Source: Bartonella sp. WD12.1 (lineage in GTDB: Bacteria > Pseudomonadota > Alphaproteobacteria > Rhizobiales > Rhizobiaceae). From it: a DNA stretch of 64,000 nt. The stretch is taken from positions 1,632,501-1,696,500 of the forward strand of contig NZ_MUBG01000001.1 in the NCBI RefSeq assembly GCF_002022415.1, written 5' to 3'. The notes below the pieces were generated by a model. That model was not told the DNA's origin. It searched no databases and saw nothing but the letters and a program-made list of their open reading frames with translations. The position numbers and the translations under genes were made by a program. Of the stretch, positions 41,525 to 51,526 are shown one piece after another (the stretch's first letter is position 1; each line of letters opens with the position of its first letter).

Positions 41525-44248
41525 TCATTGTGTATTCAATTGTTTAAGGCGATAAAGCTCTTCTAACGCAGCCTTGGGTGATAATTCGTCGGGATGGATA
41601 TTATTTAAAGCTTCTTTAATTGCATAATATTTGTTTGTTTCTTCAGTTGTGGGTGATGGTGTTTGAGGAGAAAATAGCGGCAAGTCATCAATTAATTTGT
41701 TTCCTTTTCCAGCCATTTCACTTGTTTCTAATTGTTGTAGAACATCTGTGGCACGAGTGATAACTGCTGTGGGAAGCCCTGCGAGCTTTGCAACCTGTAC
41801 GCCATAGGATCGGTCAGCAGCTCCTTTAGCGACTTCATGAAGAAAGACCACATCGCCATTCCAATTTTTGACTTTCATTGTCACATTATGAAGACGGTTG
41901 AGTTTTTTAGTCAGTGCTGTCATTTCATGAAAGTGTGTGGCAAGAATAGCACGACAGTGGTTGACTTCATGAAGATATTCAACAGCTGCCCAAGCAATTG
42001 AGAGGCCATCAAAAGTTGATGTACCTCGCCCGATTTCATCAAGAATAACAAGAGAACGGTTACTAGCATGATTGAGAATGGTTGCTGTTTCGACCATTTC
42101 CATCATAAAAGTTGAACGCCCCCGTGCAAGATCATCAGAAGCACCAACACGACTAAATAAGCGGTCAACAATACCAATATGAGCTGAAGTAGCTGGAACA
42201 AAAGAGCCCATTTGTGCCATAATAGCAATGAGGGCATTTTGTCGCAAAAAGGTTGATTTTCCTCCCATATTTGGGCCCGTTAACAACCAAATTTCTGCAT
42301 ATTGTTGGTCTTTTTGTGCAGAGAGATCGCAATCATTAGCAACAAATGATTCTGCTGTTTGTTTTCGTAATGCTTGTTCTACAACGGGGTGGCGCCCTCC
42401 TGTGATCTGAAAGGTAAGCGAATCGTCAATTTTGGGGCGACAATATCCTTGTTCTTCAGCTAAATGAGCTAAAGCAACAGATACATCTAAGACAGCAAGT
42501 GCTTCAGAAGCTTTACGAATGAAATCAACGTGTGCAGTAATTTCATTAACAAGTGTATCAAAGATTTCTAATTCAAGCGTTATTGCGTGATTTGCTGCAT
42601 GAGCAATACGACTTTCAAGTTCAACAAGCTCTGTTGTGGTAAAACGCATAGCACTTGCCATTGTTTGCCGGTGGATAAAGCGTTCTTTTGATTGCGGGTT
42701 ATTTGTGAGAGCTGAAGCTTGTAGGCTTGTGACTTCAATGAAATATCCTAAAATGTTATTATGCTTAATCTTGAGTGTTTTAATATCTGTTTCTTGAGCA
42801 TATTGTGCTTGAAGTTCAGCAATGACACGACGGGACTCGTCACGTAAACTGCGGGTTTCATCTAATTCTTGATGATAATTGGGACGAATAAAACCACCAT
42901 CACGTTTAAGAAGAGGCAGATCATCAGCTAATGCTTTTTCTAATTGGACATGCAAAGCAATGGGTAAATGTGAGAATACTTCTCGTACGTCGCTTATTTC
43001 TTGAGGAGGCAATTCATTGCTCAGAAGTTGATTAAGCTCATTAATAATTTCAAAGCCGCGCTGAATTGTAGCTATGTCACGTGGTCCTCCTCGGCCAAGA
43101 GCTAAACGTGAAACTGCGCGCGGCATATCTGCCCCCCCTTTCAAAATGAGACGAATAGCTTTTGCAAGAGAAGTATTGCTCAGAAAAAAGGCGATTGAAT
43201 CAAGACGTTTATCAATGATTTCAGGAGTAGTAAGCGGGGAAATTAAACGGTCAGCAAGAAGACGAGAACCACCTCCTGTGACGGTACGGTCGATAGTTTT
43301 TAGTAAGCTCCCATCGCGTTGTCCAGATGTGGTACGAATAAGCTCAAGGTTAAGTCTAGTAGCCGCATCAATAAAAAGGGTAGCACTTTCATTTTGGCGC
43401 TCAGGGCGCATAAGAGGAGGGCGATGAGTGATTTGCGTTTTTTCAATATAACGGATAGCCGCGGCGATTGCGGAAAGTTCTGCAGGTGAATAGTCTGCAA
43501 TGCCTTCAAGAGTTGATAGTTTAAAATAACTGCAAATGTCATGTTCAGCGGTTATTGTATCAAAAAGACTAAGTGGTTGAGGTGAGACGATACGACCAAG
43601 AGCATTAAAGAGCGATTTCTGCGATGGATCATGAAAAAATGAATCAGCCACAATCACTTCTTGTGGATCTACGCACATGATATCTGTTAAGAGTTTATCA
43701 GGGTGACTTTGTGTAACACGAAATATGCCCGTGGAAATATCAATCCAAGCAAGGGCAAATTCTTTTCTATCATTGGTTCTAGTACGAGCCAGTGTCATTA
43801 AATAATTTGCGCGCGTTGGGTCAAGAAGCTTTTCTTCTGTTATGGTTCCGGGTGTAACAAGGCGTACAACATCACGCTGAACAACGGATTTTGAGCCACG
43901 CTTTTTTGCTTCTGCAGGGTCTTCTGTTTGTTCACATACAGCAACACGATAGCCACAAGCGATAAGCTTTTGCAAATAATCATCTGCAGAATGAACAGGA
44001 ACACCACACATGGGAATGTCTTCGCCTAAATGTTTGCCACGTGTTGTGAGAGTGATTCCTAAAGCTTGGGAAGCTTCAATTGCATCATTGAAGAATAATT
44101 CATAAAAATCACCCATACGATAAAAAAGGAGAGAATCGCTATTGACTGCCTTGATTTCTATATATTGCTCCATCATAGGTGTAAGGCGTTCTTGATGTGC
44201 AGTTGCAGACTGTGGGATTAAATTATTTTTTTCAGTCTTTTCTGTCAT
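41525..44248 (-). CDS. mutS: DNA mismatch repair ATPase MutS
   Basis: MutS recognises mismatches and small loops and recruits MutL. The 907-residue protein carries the mismatch-binding motif MGDFYELF near residue 45 (the Phe-X-Glu wedge), connector, lever and clamp domains. The ATPase has Walker [14 protein letters not shown] near 660, the ABC-like [14 protein letters not shown] segment, Walker [17 protein letters not shown] and [10 protein letters not shown]. The C-terminal tail includes a dimerisation helix ([12 protein letters not shown]). No break is seen. An intact mutS matters because one-base slips in homopolymers, the lesion type MutS normally corrects, recur in four genes of this window. 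Confidence 0.97.
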   Translation of the reverse strand: MTEKTEKNNLIPQSATAHQERLTPMMEQYIEIKAVNSDSLLFYRMGDFYELFFNDAIEASQALGITLTTRGKHLGEDIPMCGVPVHSADDYLQKLIACGYRVAVCEQTEDPAEAKKRGSKSVVQRDVVRLVTPGTITEEKLLDPTRANYLMTLARTRTNDRKEFALAWIDISTGIFRVTQSHPDKLLTDIMCVDPQEVIVADSFFHDPSQKSLFNALGRIVSPQPLSLFDTITAEHDICSYFKLSTLEGIADYSPAELSAIAAAIRYIEKTQITHRPPLMRPERQNESATLFIDAATRLNLELIRTTSGQRDGSLLKTIDRTVTGGGSRLLADRLISPLTTPEIIDKRLDSIAFFLSNTSLAKAIRLILKGGADMPRAVSRLALGRGGPRDIATIQRGFEIINELNQLLSNELPPQEISDVREVFSHLPIALHVQLEKALADDLPLLKRDGGFIRPNYHQELDETRSLRDESRRVIAELQAQYAQETDIKTLKIKHNNILGYFIEVTSLQASALTNNPQSKERFIHRQTMASAMRFTTTELVELESRIAHAANHAITLELEIFDTLVNEITAHVDFIRKASEALAVLDVSVALAHLAEEQGYCRPKIDDSLTFQITGGRHPVVEQALRKQTAESFVANDCDLSAQKDQQYAEIWLLTGPNMGGKSTFLRQNALIAIMAQMGSFVPATSAHIGIVDRLFSRVGASDDLARGRSTFMMEMVETATILNHASNRSLVILDEIGRGTSTFDGLSIAWAAVEYLHEVNHCRAILATHFHEMTALTKKLNRLHNVTMKVKNWNGDVVFLHEVAKGAADRSYGVQVAKLAGLPTAVITRATDVLQQLETSEMAGKGNKLIDDLPLFSPQTPSPTTEETNKYYAIKEALNNIHPDELSPKAALEELYRLKQLNTQ

Positions 44249-44460
44249 TTTGACGTGCCCATTTCCTTTGATATAGGTTTTTATGCCCTTTTTTATTTAC
44301 TTCAATGCAGATCTTCATTATCTCTAAATTGAAACGTATAGTAAATTATCTATTTAATGAAAACATAGCGATTTTTAGCATATGAATCAAACTTTAAAAT
44401 CAAGTAATTGCACTCGTTAGTAAGCAGAATATATACTGTTTTTGGAGAAAAATAAGTCAG

Positions 44461-46761
44461 ATGAAAAAAAGTGAACAGGGTCAAAAAGTGCATAAAAAAG
44501 CTTACAGTGCAAGCGAGCAAGAAGCTCTTGATTTTCATAGTCGTGGTCGGCCGGGAAAGCTTGAAATTGTTGCAACAAAATCTATGGCAACTCAGCGTGA
44601 TTTAGCACTTGCTTATTCGCCAGGTGTGGCTGTTCCGGTTAAAGAAATTGCTCATGATTCAGCACTGGCTTATGATTATACAGCAAAAGGCAATCTTGTT
44701 GCTGTTATATCAAATGGGACTGCTATCTTAGGTTTAGGGAATTTAGGGGCACTGGCATCTAAGCCAGTGATGGAAGGAAAAGCAGTACTCTTTAAGCGTT
44801 TTTCAGATATTGATGCAATTGATTTAGAAATTGATACAAACGATACAGAAAGTTTTATCAATCTAGTGCGTCATTTGGAGCCATCTTTTGGCGGCATTAA
44901 TCTTGAAGATATTAAGGCGCCTGATTGCTTTATTATCGAAAGCCGTTTGCGCGAGATAATGAACATTCCTGTTTTTCACGATGATCAACATGGAACAGCA
45001 GTTATTGTAGCCGCTGGTGTTCTCAATGCTTTGCATTTAACTGGGCGTGATATGAAGAATACGCGGTTGGTTTGCAATGGCGCTGGTTCTGCGGGGATTG
45101 CTTGTATTGAGCTCATCAAAGCAATGGGTTTTCGACCTGAAAATATTCTGTTATGTGACACTAAAGGTGTTGTCTATGAAGGTCGTGAAGAGGGGATGAA
45201 TCAGTGGAAGTCTGCTCATGCTACAAAAACAGATAAACGTACTCTTGCCGAAGCAATGGAAGGGGCTGATATATTTTTCGGAGTTTCAGTTAAAGGTGCA
45301 CTAACCCGTGAAATGGTTAAGTCAATGGCTCCACGGCCGATCATTTTTGCTATGGCCAATCCCGATCCCGAAATTACACCTGAAGAGGTTATGCAAGTAC
45401 GTGATGATGCTATTATAGCAACAGGTCGATCGGATTATCCTAATCAAATTAATAATGTTCTCTGTTTCCCATATATATTTCGTGGTGCACTTGATGTGCG
45501 TGCGACAGTTATTAATGAAAGTATGAAAATTGCTGCAGCGAAAGCTATTGCAGGTTTGGCACACGAAGATGTACCAGATAGCGTTGCAGAAGCTTACCAC
45601 GGGAATCGGCTAAAATTTGGTCCAAACTATATTATTCCCGTTCCGTTTGACCCACGTTTGCTTACAGTTGTTTCAATTGCTGTGGCAAAAGCAGCAATGG
45701 AGAGTGGTGTTGCAAGGAAGCATATTGATGATTTAGAAGCTTATGAGCGTGATTTAAATGCTAGGCGCGATCCCATTGCATCCACGATGCGTGGTGTTTA
45801 TAATCGTGTTCGTCAAACGCCAAAACAAATTGTTTTTGCAGAAGGCGAAGAAGAACAGGTGATGCGTGCGGCTGTTTCTTATGTTCATCAAAAATTGGGT
45901 AAAGCAATTTTGATTGGTCGTGAAGAGCAGATTAAAGATACTGCTACTGTTGCTGGAATTGATCTTGAACGTGAAGGTATTTCTATTGTTAATGCTAAGC
46001 TATCTGATTATACGGATGCTTATGCTGATTATCTTTATAAAAAAATGCAGCGCCAAGGTTGGTTGTTGAGAGACTGTCATCGCCGCATTAATAATGATCG
46101 CAATTATTTTGCCGCTTGTATGGTAGCATTGGGCCATGCTGATGTAATGATTACAGGGGTAACACGAAATTATGAAACAGCTTTACTGGATATACGCCGG
46201 GTAATTGATGAGAAACCAAAAGAACGGTTGCTTGGTATCTCAATGGCTATTTGTCGTGAACGAACTGTGTTTATTGCTGATACAGCTATTTATGAACATC
46301 CTAGCGCTGAAGAACTTGCCGACATAGCTGAACAGACGGCTTCTTTTGTTCGTGGGTTGGGGTATCAGCCACGGGTAGCATTTTTGGCATTCTCTACCTT
46401 TGGTTATATGAAAGGGCAGGTTACTCAGCATATTCAGGATGCTGTCAATCTTTTGTGTGAACGTAAGGTTGATTTTGAATTTGATGGAGAAATGAGTGCC
46501 GATGTAGCACTCAATCCTAAACTAATGCAGCAATATCCTTTTATGAAGTTAACAGAGCCTGCTAATATTTTGGTCATGCCTGGGTATCATTCATCTTCAA
46601 TTGCAAGTAAAATGTTACAAGAGCTTGGCCAAGCAACCATTATTGGCCCCATTTTAATTGGGTTAAAAAAATCTGTCCAAATTGTGCCGTTTAGTGGACA
46701 CGATACAAATATCGTCAATATTGCGACACTGGCAGCTTATCATGCAGCAAAAATTGTTTGA
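44461..46761 (+). CDS. maeB: NADP-type malic enzyme fused to phosphotransacetylase-like domain
   Basis: A 766-residue two-part protein. The N-terminal malic enzyme domain (residues 15-420) oxidatively decarboxylates malate to pyruvate; motifs include TQRDLALAYSPGVAVPVKEI, VFHDDQHGTAVI and the nucleotide-binding GAGSAGIAC near 190. From about 435 a phosphate acetyltransferase-like domain follows (FAEGEEEQVMRAA, ADVMITGVTRNYE, DGEMSADVALNP, LVMPGYHSSSIASK). In MaeB proteins this domain usually lacks PTA activity but confers allosteric control by acetyl-CoA. It is divergent from mutS. It supplies pyruvate and NADPH from TCA intermediates. Confidence 0.95.
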   Translation: MKKSEQGQKVHKKAYSASEQEALDFHSRGRPGKLEIVATKSMATQRDLALAYSPGVAVPVKEIAHDSALAYDYTAKGNLVAVISNGTAILGLGNLGALASKPVMEGKAVLFKRFSDIDAIDLEIDTNDTESFINLVRHLEPSFGGINLEDIKAPDCFIIESRLREIMNIPVFHDDQHGTAVIVAAGVLNALHLTGRDMKNTRLVCNGAGSAGIACIELIKAMGFRPENILLCDTKGVVYEGREEGMNQWKSAHATKTDKRTLAEAMEGADIFFGVSVKGALTREMVKSMAPRPIIFAMANPDPEITPEEVMQVRDDAIIATGRSDYPNQINNVLCFPYIFRGALDVRATVINESMKIAAAKAIAGLAHEDVPDSVAEAYHGNRLKFGPNYIIPVPFDPRLLTVVSIAVAKAAMESGVARKHIDDLEAYERDLNARRDPIASTMRGVYNRVRQTPKQIVFAEGEEEQVMRAAVSYVHQKLGKAILIGREEQIKDTATVAGIDLEREGISIVNAKLSDYTDAYADYLYKKMQRQGWLLRDCHRRINNDRNYFAACMVALGHADVMITGVTRNYETALLDIRRVIDEKPKERLLGISMAICRERTVFIADTAIYEHPSAEELADIAEQTASFVRGLGYQPRVAFLAFSTFGYMKGQVTQHIQDAVNLLCERKVDFEFDGEMSADVALNPKLMQQYPFMKLTEPANILVMPGYHSSSIASKMLQELGQATIIGPILIGLKKSVQIVPFSGHDTNIVNIATLAAYHAAKIV

Positions 46762-46837
46762 AAGAAAAAACTAAAATTTTAAGATCTTTTTGATACTGAA
46801 AAAACAAAAATAGATCACATCTGTTTTGAAACAATTT

Positions 46838-47323
46838 TTAAGATGATTGTGTTGAGTTATTTTTTTGCTCTTCAGCAATACGCTTTTGAAACAAAGCTGC
46901 AAAATCAATAGGATCAATGCGCAAGGGTGGAAAACCACCATTGTGAGTAGCATCAGATATGATTTGCCGAGCAAAGGGAAACAAAAGACGAGGACATTCA
47001 ATAAAAACCAATGGCATAACGTGTTCTTGTGGAATATTTTTAATATGAAAAATACCACCATAAATCAATTCTACATGAAATAACACTTCAGCATCATCAA
47101 AGGCTTTGACTGAAAGCGATAAGGTTACATCATAATTATCATTACCAACTGGGTTGGCATCAACGTTTATGTTAATATCAATTTGCGGTGCTTTTTCTCG
47201 CGGACGCAATGACTGAGGGGCATTTGGATTTTCGAATGAAAAATCTTTTAAGTACTGAGTCAATACAGCAAAAACTGGCCCTCCATTTTTATTATTTATT
47301 TCACCTTCGGCCATATTAAACAC
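46838..47323 (-). CDS. secB: Protein-export chaperone SecB
   Basis: SecB holds unfolded preproteins for delivery to SecA. The 161-residue acidic protein includes [53 protein letters not shown] and [25 protein letters not shown], all diagnostic. Length is typical. ATG 47323 follows an AAAGGTG-type ribosome site on the minus strand. It is convergent with maeB and downstream of fxsA on the same strand, the usual Rhizobiales arrangement. Confidence 0.96.
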   Translation of the reverse strand: MFNMAEGEINNKNGGPVFAVLTQYLKDFSFENPNAPQSLRPREKAPQIDININVDANPVGNDNYDVTLSLSVKAFDDAEVLFHVELIYGGIFHIKNIPQEHVMPLVFIECPRLLFPFARQIISDATHNGGFPPLRIDPIDFAALFQKRIAEEQKNNSTQSS

Positions 47324-47430
47324 CTTTCATGAGAATGCATATATTTTCAGGTTTCAAAATGAAGTGGTTACCACGCTTTGTGCAAGGTTACAAGAAACGT
47401 TCTTTTTGTCTTTGTTATTTTTTTTGTGTT

Positions 47431-47925
47431 TTAATGATCATCATTTATACGCCAGGGAGATTCCTTATTATCGCTTTGATAATCTTCTGCGTTAAGCTCA
47501 ATTATTTTTTCAGATTCATTTTGGGTATTGGTACTGGTTTTAGCATTAATTTTATTTTTTAATGATAAAAAGAAGAAACGGACAAAAGTACGTATAGGTT
47601 TTATAAGGAGTGATATTCCTAAAATATCGCTTACAAAACCAGGAAAAATAAGTAAAATCGCACCAATAATAATGAGGACATCATCAGCTATATAATATTC
47701 TGACATAGTCCCTTGGATAATTTCTCTTTGTATATTTTTAAAAAGGCTAATACCCTGAATACGTAATAAAATACTTCCAATTATCATTGTTAAAAGGATT
47801 AAACTTAAAGTTGCTAAAATTCCGATTTCGTTTCCAACAACAATAAAACTGGCAATTTCGATAAAAAGAACGCTAAGGACAATAACCACAAAAAAGCGAG
47901 GCTTTATATGATAGAATTTTGTCAC
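47431..47925 (-). CDS. FxsA-family membrane protein
   Basis: A 164-residue protein with three or four hydrophobic segments: PRFFVVIVLSVLFIEIASFI, GILATLSLILLTMIIGSILL and DDVLIIIGAILLIFPGFVSDILGISLLI. This pattern, including the LLIFPGF-SD-G motif, is that of FxsA (suppressor of F exclusion of phage T7 in E. coli). Cellular function is unclear. The C-terminal 45 residues are polar. It lies upstream of secB on the same strand, divergent from the Tim44-like gene. Confidence 0.88.
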   Translation of the reverse strand: MTKFYHIKPRFFVVIVLSVLFIEIASFIVVGNEIGILATLSLILLTMIIGSILLRIQGISLFKNIQREIIQGTMSEYYIADDVLIIIGAILLIFPGFVSDILGISLLIKPIRTFVRFFFLSLKNKINAKTSTNTQNESEKIIELNAEDYQSDNKESPWRINDDH

Positions 47926-48109
47926 ACGAAACTTCCCTTCTCAAAGATTTTTTATAGGAAAATTTATATATAGTGTCTTTTCAACTTAAATTAGAGACCA
48001 TAAACACTATTTGAATGGTAAATTTATTTAATTTATATATTTATTGATAAATAATATTAACTGCAATGTTTATTGCAGATCACTTTAAGTTTGGAGATTG
48101 ACAGCGCCC

Positions 48110-48802
48110 ATGGAATTTGACGTTGTACTTGTAATAGCTCTTGTTATTATGGTTGTTGTTTTTATGCAACTGCGTAATGTATTAGGAAAGCGGACTGGTT
48201 TTGAAAGACCTCCCTTTGATCCTTATTCTGGTTCTTCTAAAAAGCAGATTGAAACAGAAACGGCTGATCATAGTCTTTTGTTTCCTCATCAGGCTAACGC
48301 GCGAAAGAAAGATTTTAGCGAAATTGATGCAATTGCACCAGAAGGGAGCGCATTGAATGATGGTTTGCGGGCTATCTGTCAGGCTGATTCTAATTTTTCT
48401 CCTCAATTTTTTGTCAATGGTGTTCAAATTGCTTATGAGATGATTATGACAGCTTTTGCTCAAGGCGATCGTGATCAGCTTAAAAAATTACTTTCTCAAG
48501 ATGTTTTTGAAAGTTTTTGTGCAGCTATTGAGCAACGTGAAAAGAGAGAGGAAAAAGTCAAATTTACTTTTGTCGGGATTAATAAAGTTGAATTTGTTGC
48601 AGCAGAAATGCAAGAAAATGAAGAGTTTTTAACTGTGCGTATTATTAGTGAAATTATTTCTGTAACTTATAATAAGCAAGACCAATGTATAGATGGTGAT
48701 CCTGAAACTATTGTAGAAATTAAAGATGTTTGGACCTTTGTTCGTAACAGTTTATCACAAGATCCAAATTGGAAACTTTTTGCAACAGAAGATGGAGATT
48801 AA
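48110..48802 (+). CDS. Tim44/TimA family membrane-anchored protein
   Basis: A 230-residue protein with an N-terminal membrane anchor (VVLVIALVIMVVVFMQL, about residues 5-21), then a polar linker. The Tim44-like fold starts near residue 105: FVNGVQIAYEMIMTAFAQGDRDQLKKLL, VEFVAAEMQENEEFLTVRIISE, VEIKDVWTFVRN. Bacterial members (TimA) are related to the mitochondrial import motor subunit and to MRP-L45. The anchored protein probably faces the cytosol at the inner membrane. ATG 48110 is chosen; TTG 48098 would add four residues. GGAG at 48092-48095 is rather distant (14 bases). Confidence 0.87.
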   Translation: MEFDVVLVIALVIMVVVFMQLRNVLGKRTGFERPPFDPYSGSSKKQIETETADHSLLFPHQANARKKDFSEIDAIAPEGSALNDGLRAICQADSNFSPQFFVNGVQIAYEMIMTAFAQGDRDQLKKLLSQDVFESFCAAIEQREKREEKVKFTFVGINKVEFVAAEMQENEEFLTVRIISEIISVTYNKQDQCIDGDPETIVEIKDVWTFVRNSLSQDPNWKLFATEDGD

Positions 48803-48861
48803 AACGATTGTTCGTTTGTTGAGTTTTTTAAATTAAATTTAAAGAAAATTGCAGGGTCAAA

Positions 48862-49446
48862 ATGACTAGAGGTCAAGAGGAGAAGGGGCATAAGTTATTA
48901 GTGTTAGAAGACAGCCTTTTGTGGGAAAAAGTTTGTCGTACTACGATACCACTTCATGATGAGAGCTCTCCTTTTATGAGAGAAGATGTTGAAAATACCA
49001 AACATAAAAAACTGCAAGCAGAACATGTTCTTTCATTTTCTCAACAAAATCAAAAACAATTAGCAATGGTTAAAAACAATAGAGGGTTGATAGAACAAAC
49101 AGAAAAAATATATTTTTTTGATCGTGCAACACATCGTAAAATTGCAAAGGGTCATTATCCTATTGAAGCATGTATTGATCTTCATGGTTTTATACAGGAT
49201 GAAGCCTATTTTTTCTTGAAGAAATTTTTACAATCATCTCAACAGCGTGGATTACGCTATGTTCTAGTGATTACAGGAAAAGGTCAATCACACGGAAGTA
49301 ATGGCGTTTTATGTCAGTATGTTCCTTATTGGTTATCAACACCAATTTTTCGGTATTATATTCATGCTTTTGAGAGAGCTTCTCGTCAGCATGGTGGAAA
49401 CGGCGCACTTTATATCCGGTTACGTAGTTTACGTAAGGGGAAATAG
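48862..49446 (+). CDS. Smr (small MutS-related) domain protein
   Basis: A 194-residue basic protein. The N-terminal 90 residues are variable and polar. The Smr domain occupies about 95-190 with IDLHGFIQDEAYFFLKKFL (the DLHG motif), YVLVITGKGQSHGSNG (the TGKG motif) and HGGNGALYIRLR near the end. Smr domains are found in endonucleases acting on RNA or DNA; the stand-alone protein's substrate is not known. It follows the Tim44-like gene by only 59 bases; in many Rhizobiales an mltA gene lies between them. Confidence 0.9.
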   Translation: MTRGQEEKGHKLLVLEDSLLWEKVCRTTIPLHDESSPFMREDVENTKHKKLQAEHVLSFSQQNQKQLAMVKNNRGLIEQTEKIYFFDRATHRKIAKGHYPIEACIDLHGFIQDEAYFFLKKFLQSSQQRGLRYVLVITGKGQSHGSNGVLCQYVPYWLSTPIFRYYIHAFERASRQHGGNGALYIRLRSLRKGK

Positions 49447-49532
49447 TTATGATGCTGTGTTTAGCGAAATTGTGCAAATCATGTTTATTGTTGAATTAAG
49501 AAGAAACAGCTCTTCTTTATTATAAGTAGAGA

Positions 49533-50546
49533 TTATTCGTGTTTTGTTTCAGGAAATTCTTGTGGTTTGAAATAATAGACTGTTGAACAAAATTCACATG
49601 TGACTGAAATTTGTTGGTTTTCGACTGTTTGAGAACGTTCTTCAGTAGAAAATTTATCTAATATCATTTTAATTTTTTTGCGCGAGCAAGAACATTGAGC
49701 CACAATAGAAGAGGCGTTAAAAACTGTAACGCCTTGTTCATGAAAAAGACGGAACAGTAACCGTTTAGGACCAACTTGGGGGTCTGTAAGCTCTTCATTT
49801 TCAATGGTTTTAGTGAGCACTTTGACTTCTTGCCATTGATCTTTAAGTTGGGCATGAGTTTTGGTTTCTTTTACTTGTTTATGTACTATATGCGTTTTAT
49901 GATGGGGTGATGCCTGAGGCAAAAGTTGGGTTAAAATACCCCCTGCTCGCCAGGTTTTTGTTAATTTTCCTTGGTGATTATGATTGATTAACGTGGCTGC
50001 TGCCAAACGGATATCTGTGGAGATTTGTTCTGATTGATCAAAATAAGTACAGGCAACCTCCTGTAGATTTGATCCATCTAATGCGACAATTCCTTGATAG
50101 CGTTTCGTATGGGAGCCTTGATCGATGGTAAATGCCAAAGTTCCTTTGCCAAGCAGCATTTCTGAAGATGTTTGACCATTGGTTATCGCTTGTTTTAAAC
50201 TTTTTTCATCAAAGCGAGCGTAGCCACGCAGCTGAGAGGGAGTAGTAAAGTCACATACCAGCATATTTACTGGTCCATTAGAGTGGGTTTGTAAGATAAA
50301 TTTCCCTTTAATTTTGAGTGATGTCCCAAGCAGAACGGTTAAAACCAAAGCTTCTGCCAAAAGATAAGAGACAGGTTCAGGATATTGATGGCTTGTAAGA
50401 ATAGAATTTACAGCTTCTCCAAGTTGTACAATACGTCCACGCACGTCAAGTCCTTCAACTTGAAAAGAAATAACAGTATCATCTCCATTCAAGAAGACGT
50501 CATTAGAATAAGTTTCGTTATTGGTTTTTTCACTTTCAGCGTTCAT
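49533..50546 (-). CDS. hslO: Redox-regulated chaperone Hsp33
   Basis: Hsp33 is an ATP-independent holdase activated by oxidation and unfolding. The 337-residue protein has the N-terminal substrate-binding domain (GLDVRGRIVQLGEAVNSIL, SNGPVNMLVCDFTTPSQLRGYAR) and a C-terminal zinc redox switch: CSCSRKKI near 286 and CEFCSTVYYF near 321, so all four cysteines of the CXC/CXXC switch are present. Length is typical for Rhizobiales. It lies downstream of the argF remnant on the same strand (argD-argF-hslO order) and may depend on an upstream promoter that now transcribes through a dead gene. Confidence 0.94.
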   Translation of the reverse strand: MNAESEKTNNETYSNDVFLNGDDTVISFQVEGLDVRGRIVQLGEAVNSILTSHQYPEPVSYLLAEALVLTVLLGTSLKIKGKFILQTHSNGPVNMLVCDFTTPSQLRGYARFDEKSLKQAITNGQTSSEMLLGKGTLAFTIDQGSHTKRYQGIVALDGSNLQEVACTYFDQSEQISTDIRLAAATLINHNHQGKLTKTWRAGGILTQLLPQASPHHKTHIVHKQVKETKTHAQLKDQWQEVKVLTKTIENEELTDPQVGPKRLLFRLFHEQGVTVFNASSIVAQCSCSRKKIKMILDKFSTEERSQTVENQQISVTCEFCSTVYYFKPQEFPETKHE

Positions 50547-50575
50547 ATTTTTGACTTTTTATGATTTTGAATAAG

Positions 50576-51509
50576 TTATTGTGCAGAGAAAAATGGGTCA
50601 TGTAAATACCAAGCAAGAATCGCTTTTTGTGTATGAAGACAATTTGCAGCTTCATCAAAAATGACAGAATTTGGTCCATCAATTACAGTATCTACGACTT
50701 CTTCGCCACGATGAGCAGGAAGGCAATACGTAAAAAGAGCATTGGGTTTTGCTAATTTCATTAAAGCTTCATTGACTTGATAGTGTTGAAAAATAGAATG
50801 ATTGCGGGCACGAAATTCTTACCCCATTGAAACCCATGTATCGGTAATAATGCAATCAGCATTTCTACAGCTTTTTCGGGATCGTTAGTAAGTATAATAT
50901 GAGCACCCCATTTACGTGACCACTCAACATATTTTGTTTGTGGTTTGCTGCCTTTGGGTGTGGCAATGCGTGAGGGAAAGTTAAAAAGAGCTGTTGCTTG
51001 GATTAAATAATAAAGAACATTATTACCGTTTCCCATCCAAGCAAATATTTTTCCGGAAATTGGTCCACAATGCTCTTCATAAGTAAGAATATCTGTTAGA
51101 ATTTGGCAAGGATGTGTATCATCTGTGAGGGCGTTAATGACACGAATTTGGGCATGGTGTGCTAATTCGAGCATTCGATGGTGTGCTGTAGTCTTTAGTG
51201 TAATGATATCTACAAAACGTGATAATACTCGTGCTGTATCAGTAATGGTTTCACTGTGACTGAGTTGCATCTCTAAACCAGTTAACATCAGCGTTTCTCC
51301 ACCAAGCTGTTACATGCCGATATCAAATGAAATGCGAGTGCGTGTAGACGGTTTTCAAAAATCATTGCTAATGTTTTACCAACAAAGGGTTGTGAATTTT
51401 GCCATGCTTTGAAAGTTGTTTTAAAGATTGCAGCATAATCGATGATAGTGCGTGCTGTTTGCGGGGTTAAAATGGATAAGTCAATAAAATGGCGAAGAGC
51501 ATTTGTCAT
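50576..51509 (-). pseudogene. argF: Ornithine carbamoyltransferase, multiply broken
   Basis: Three pieces align as one OTC. The first runs from ATG 51509 to the carbamoyl-phosphate loop region, the second has EMQLSHSETITDTARVLSRF and DDTHPCQILTDILTYEEH, the third [14 protein letters not shown]. Lesions on the coding strand: one A missing at the A4 run 51352-51355 (would give FEKPSTRTR), an in-frame TAA where Arg is expected (51310-51312), one base missing near 50862-50864, and a TAA where CAA (Gln) is expected (50819-50821). Restoring both frameshifts gives 312 codons, the family length. Two independent stops plus two frameshifts make a true pseudogene, not a read error. Citrulline formation from ornithine is therefore lost at this locus. 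Confidence 0.95.
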
Positions 51510-51526
51510 GAGATTATATTTGTTTT

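Noticed and set aside
47329-47562. Hydrophobic 77-codon ORF opposite fxsA and just upstream of secB
   Set aside because: It lies in the secB promoter region and antisense to fxsA; its hydrophobicity follows from T-rich DNA.
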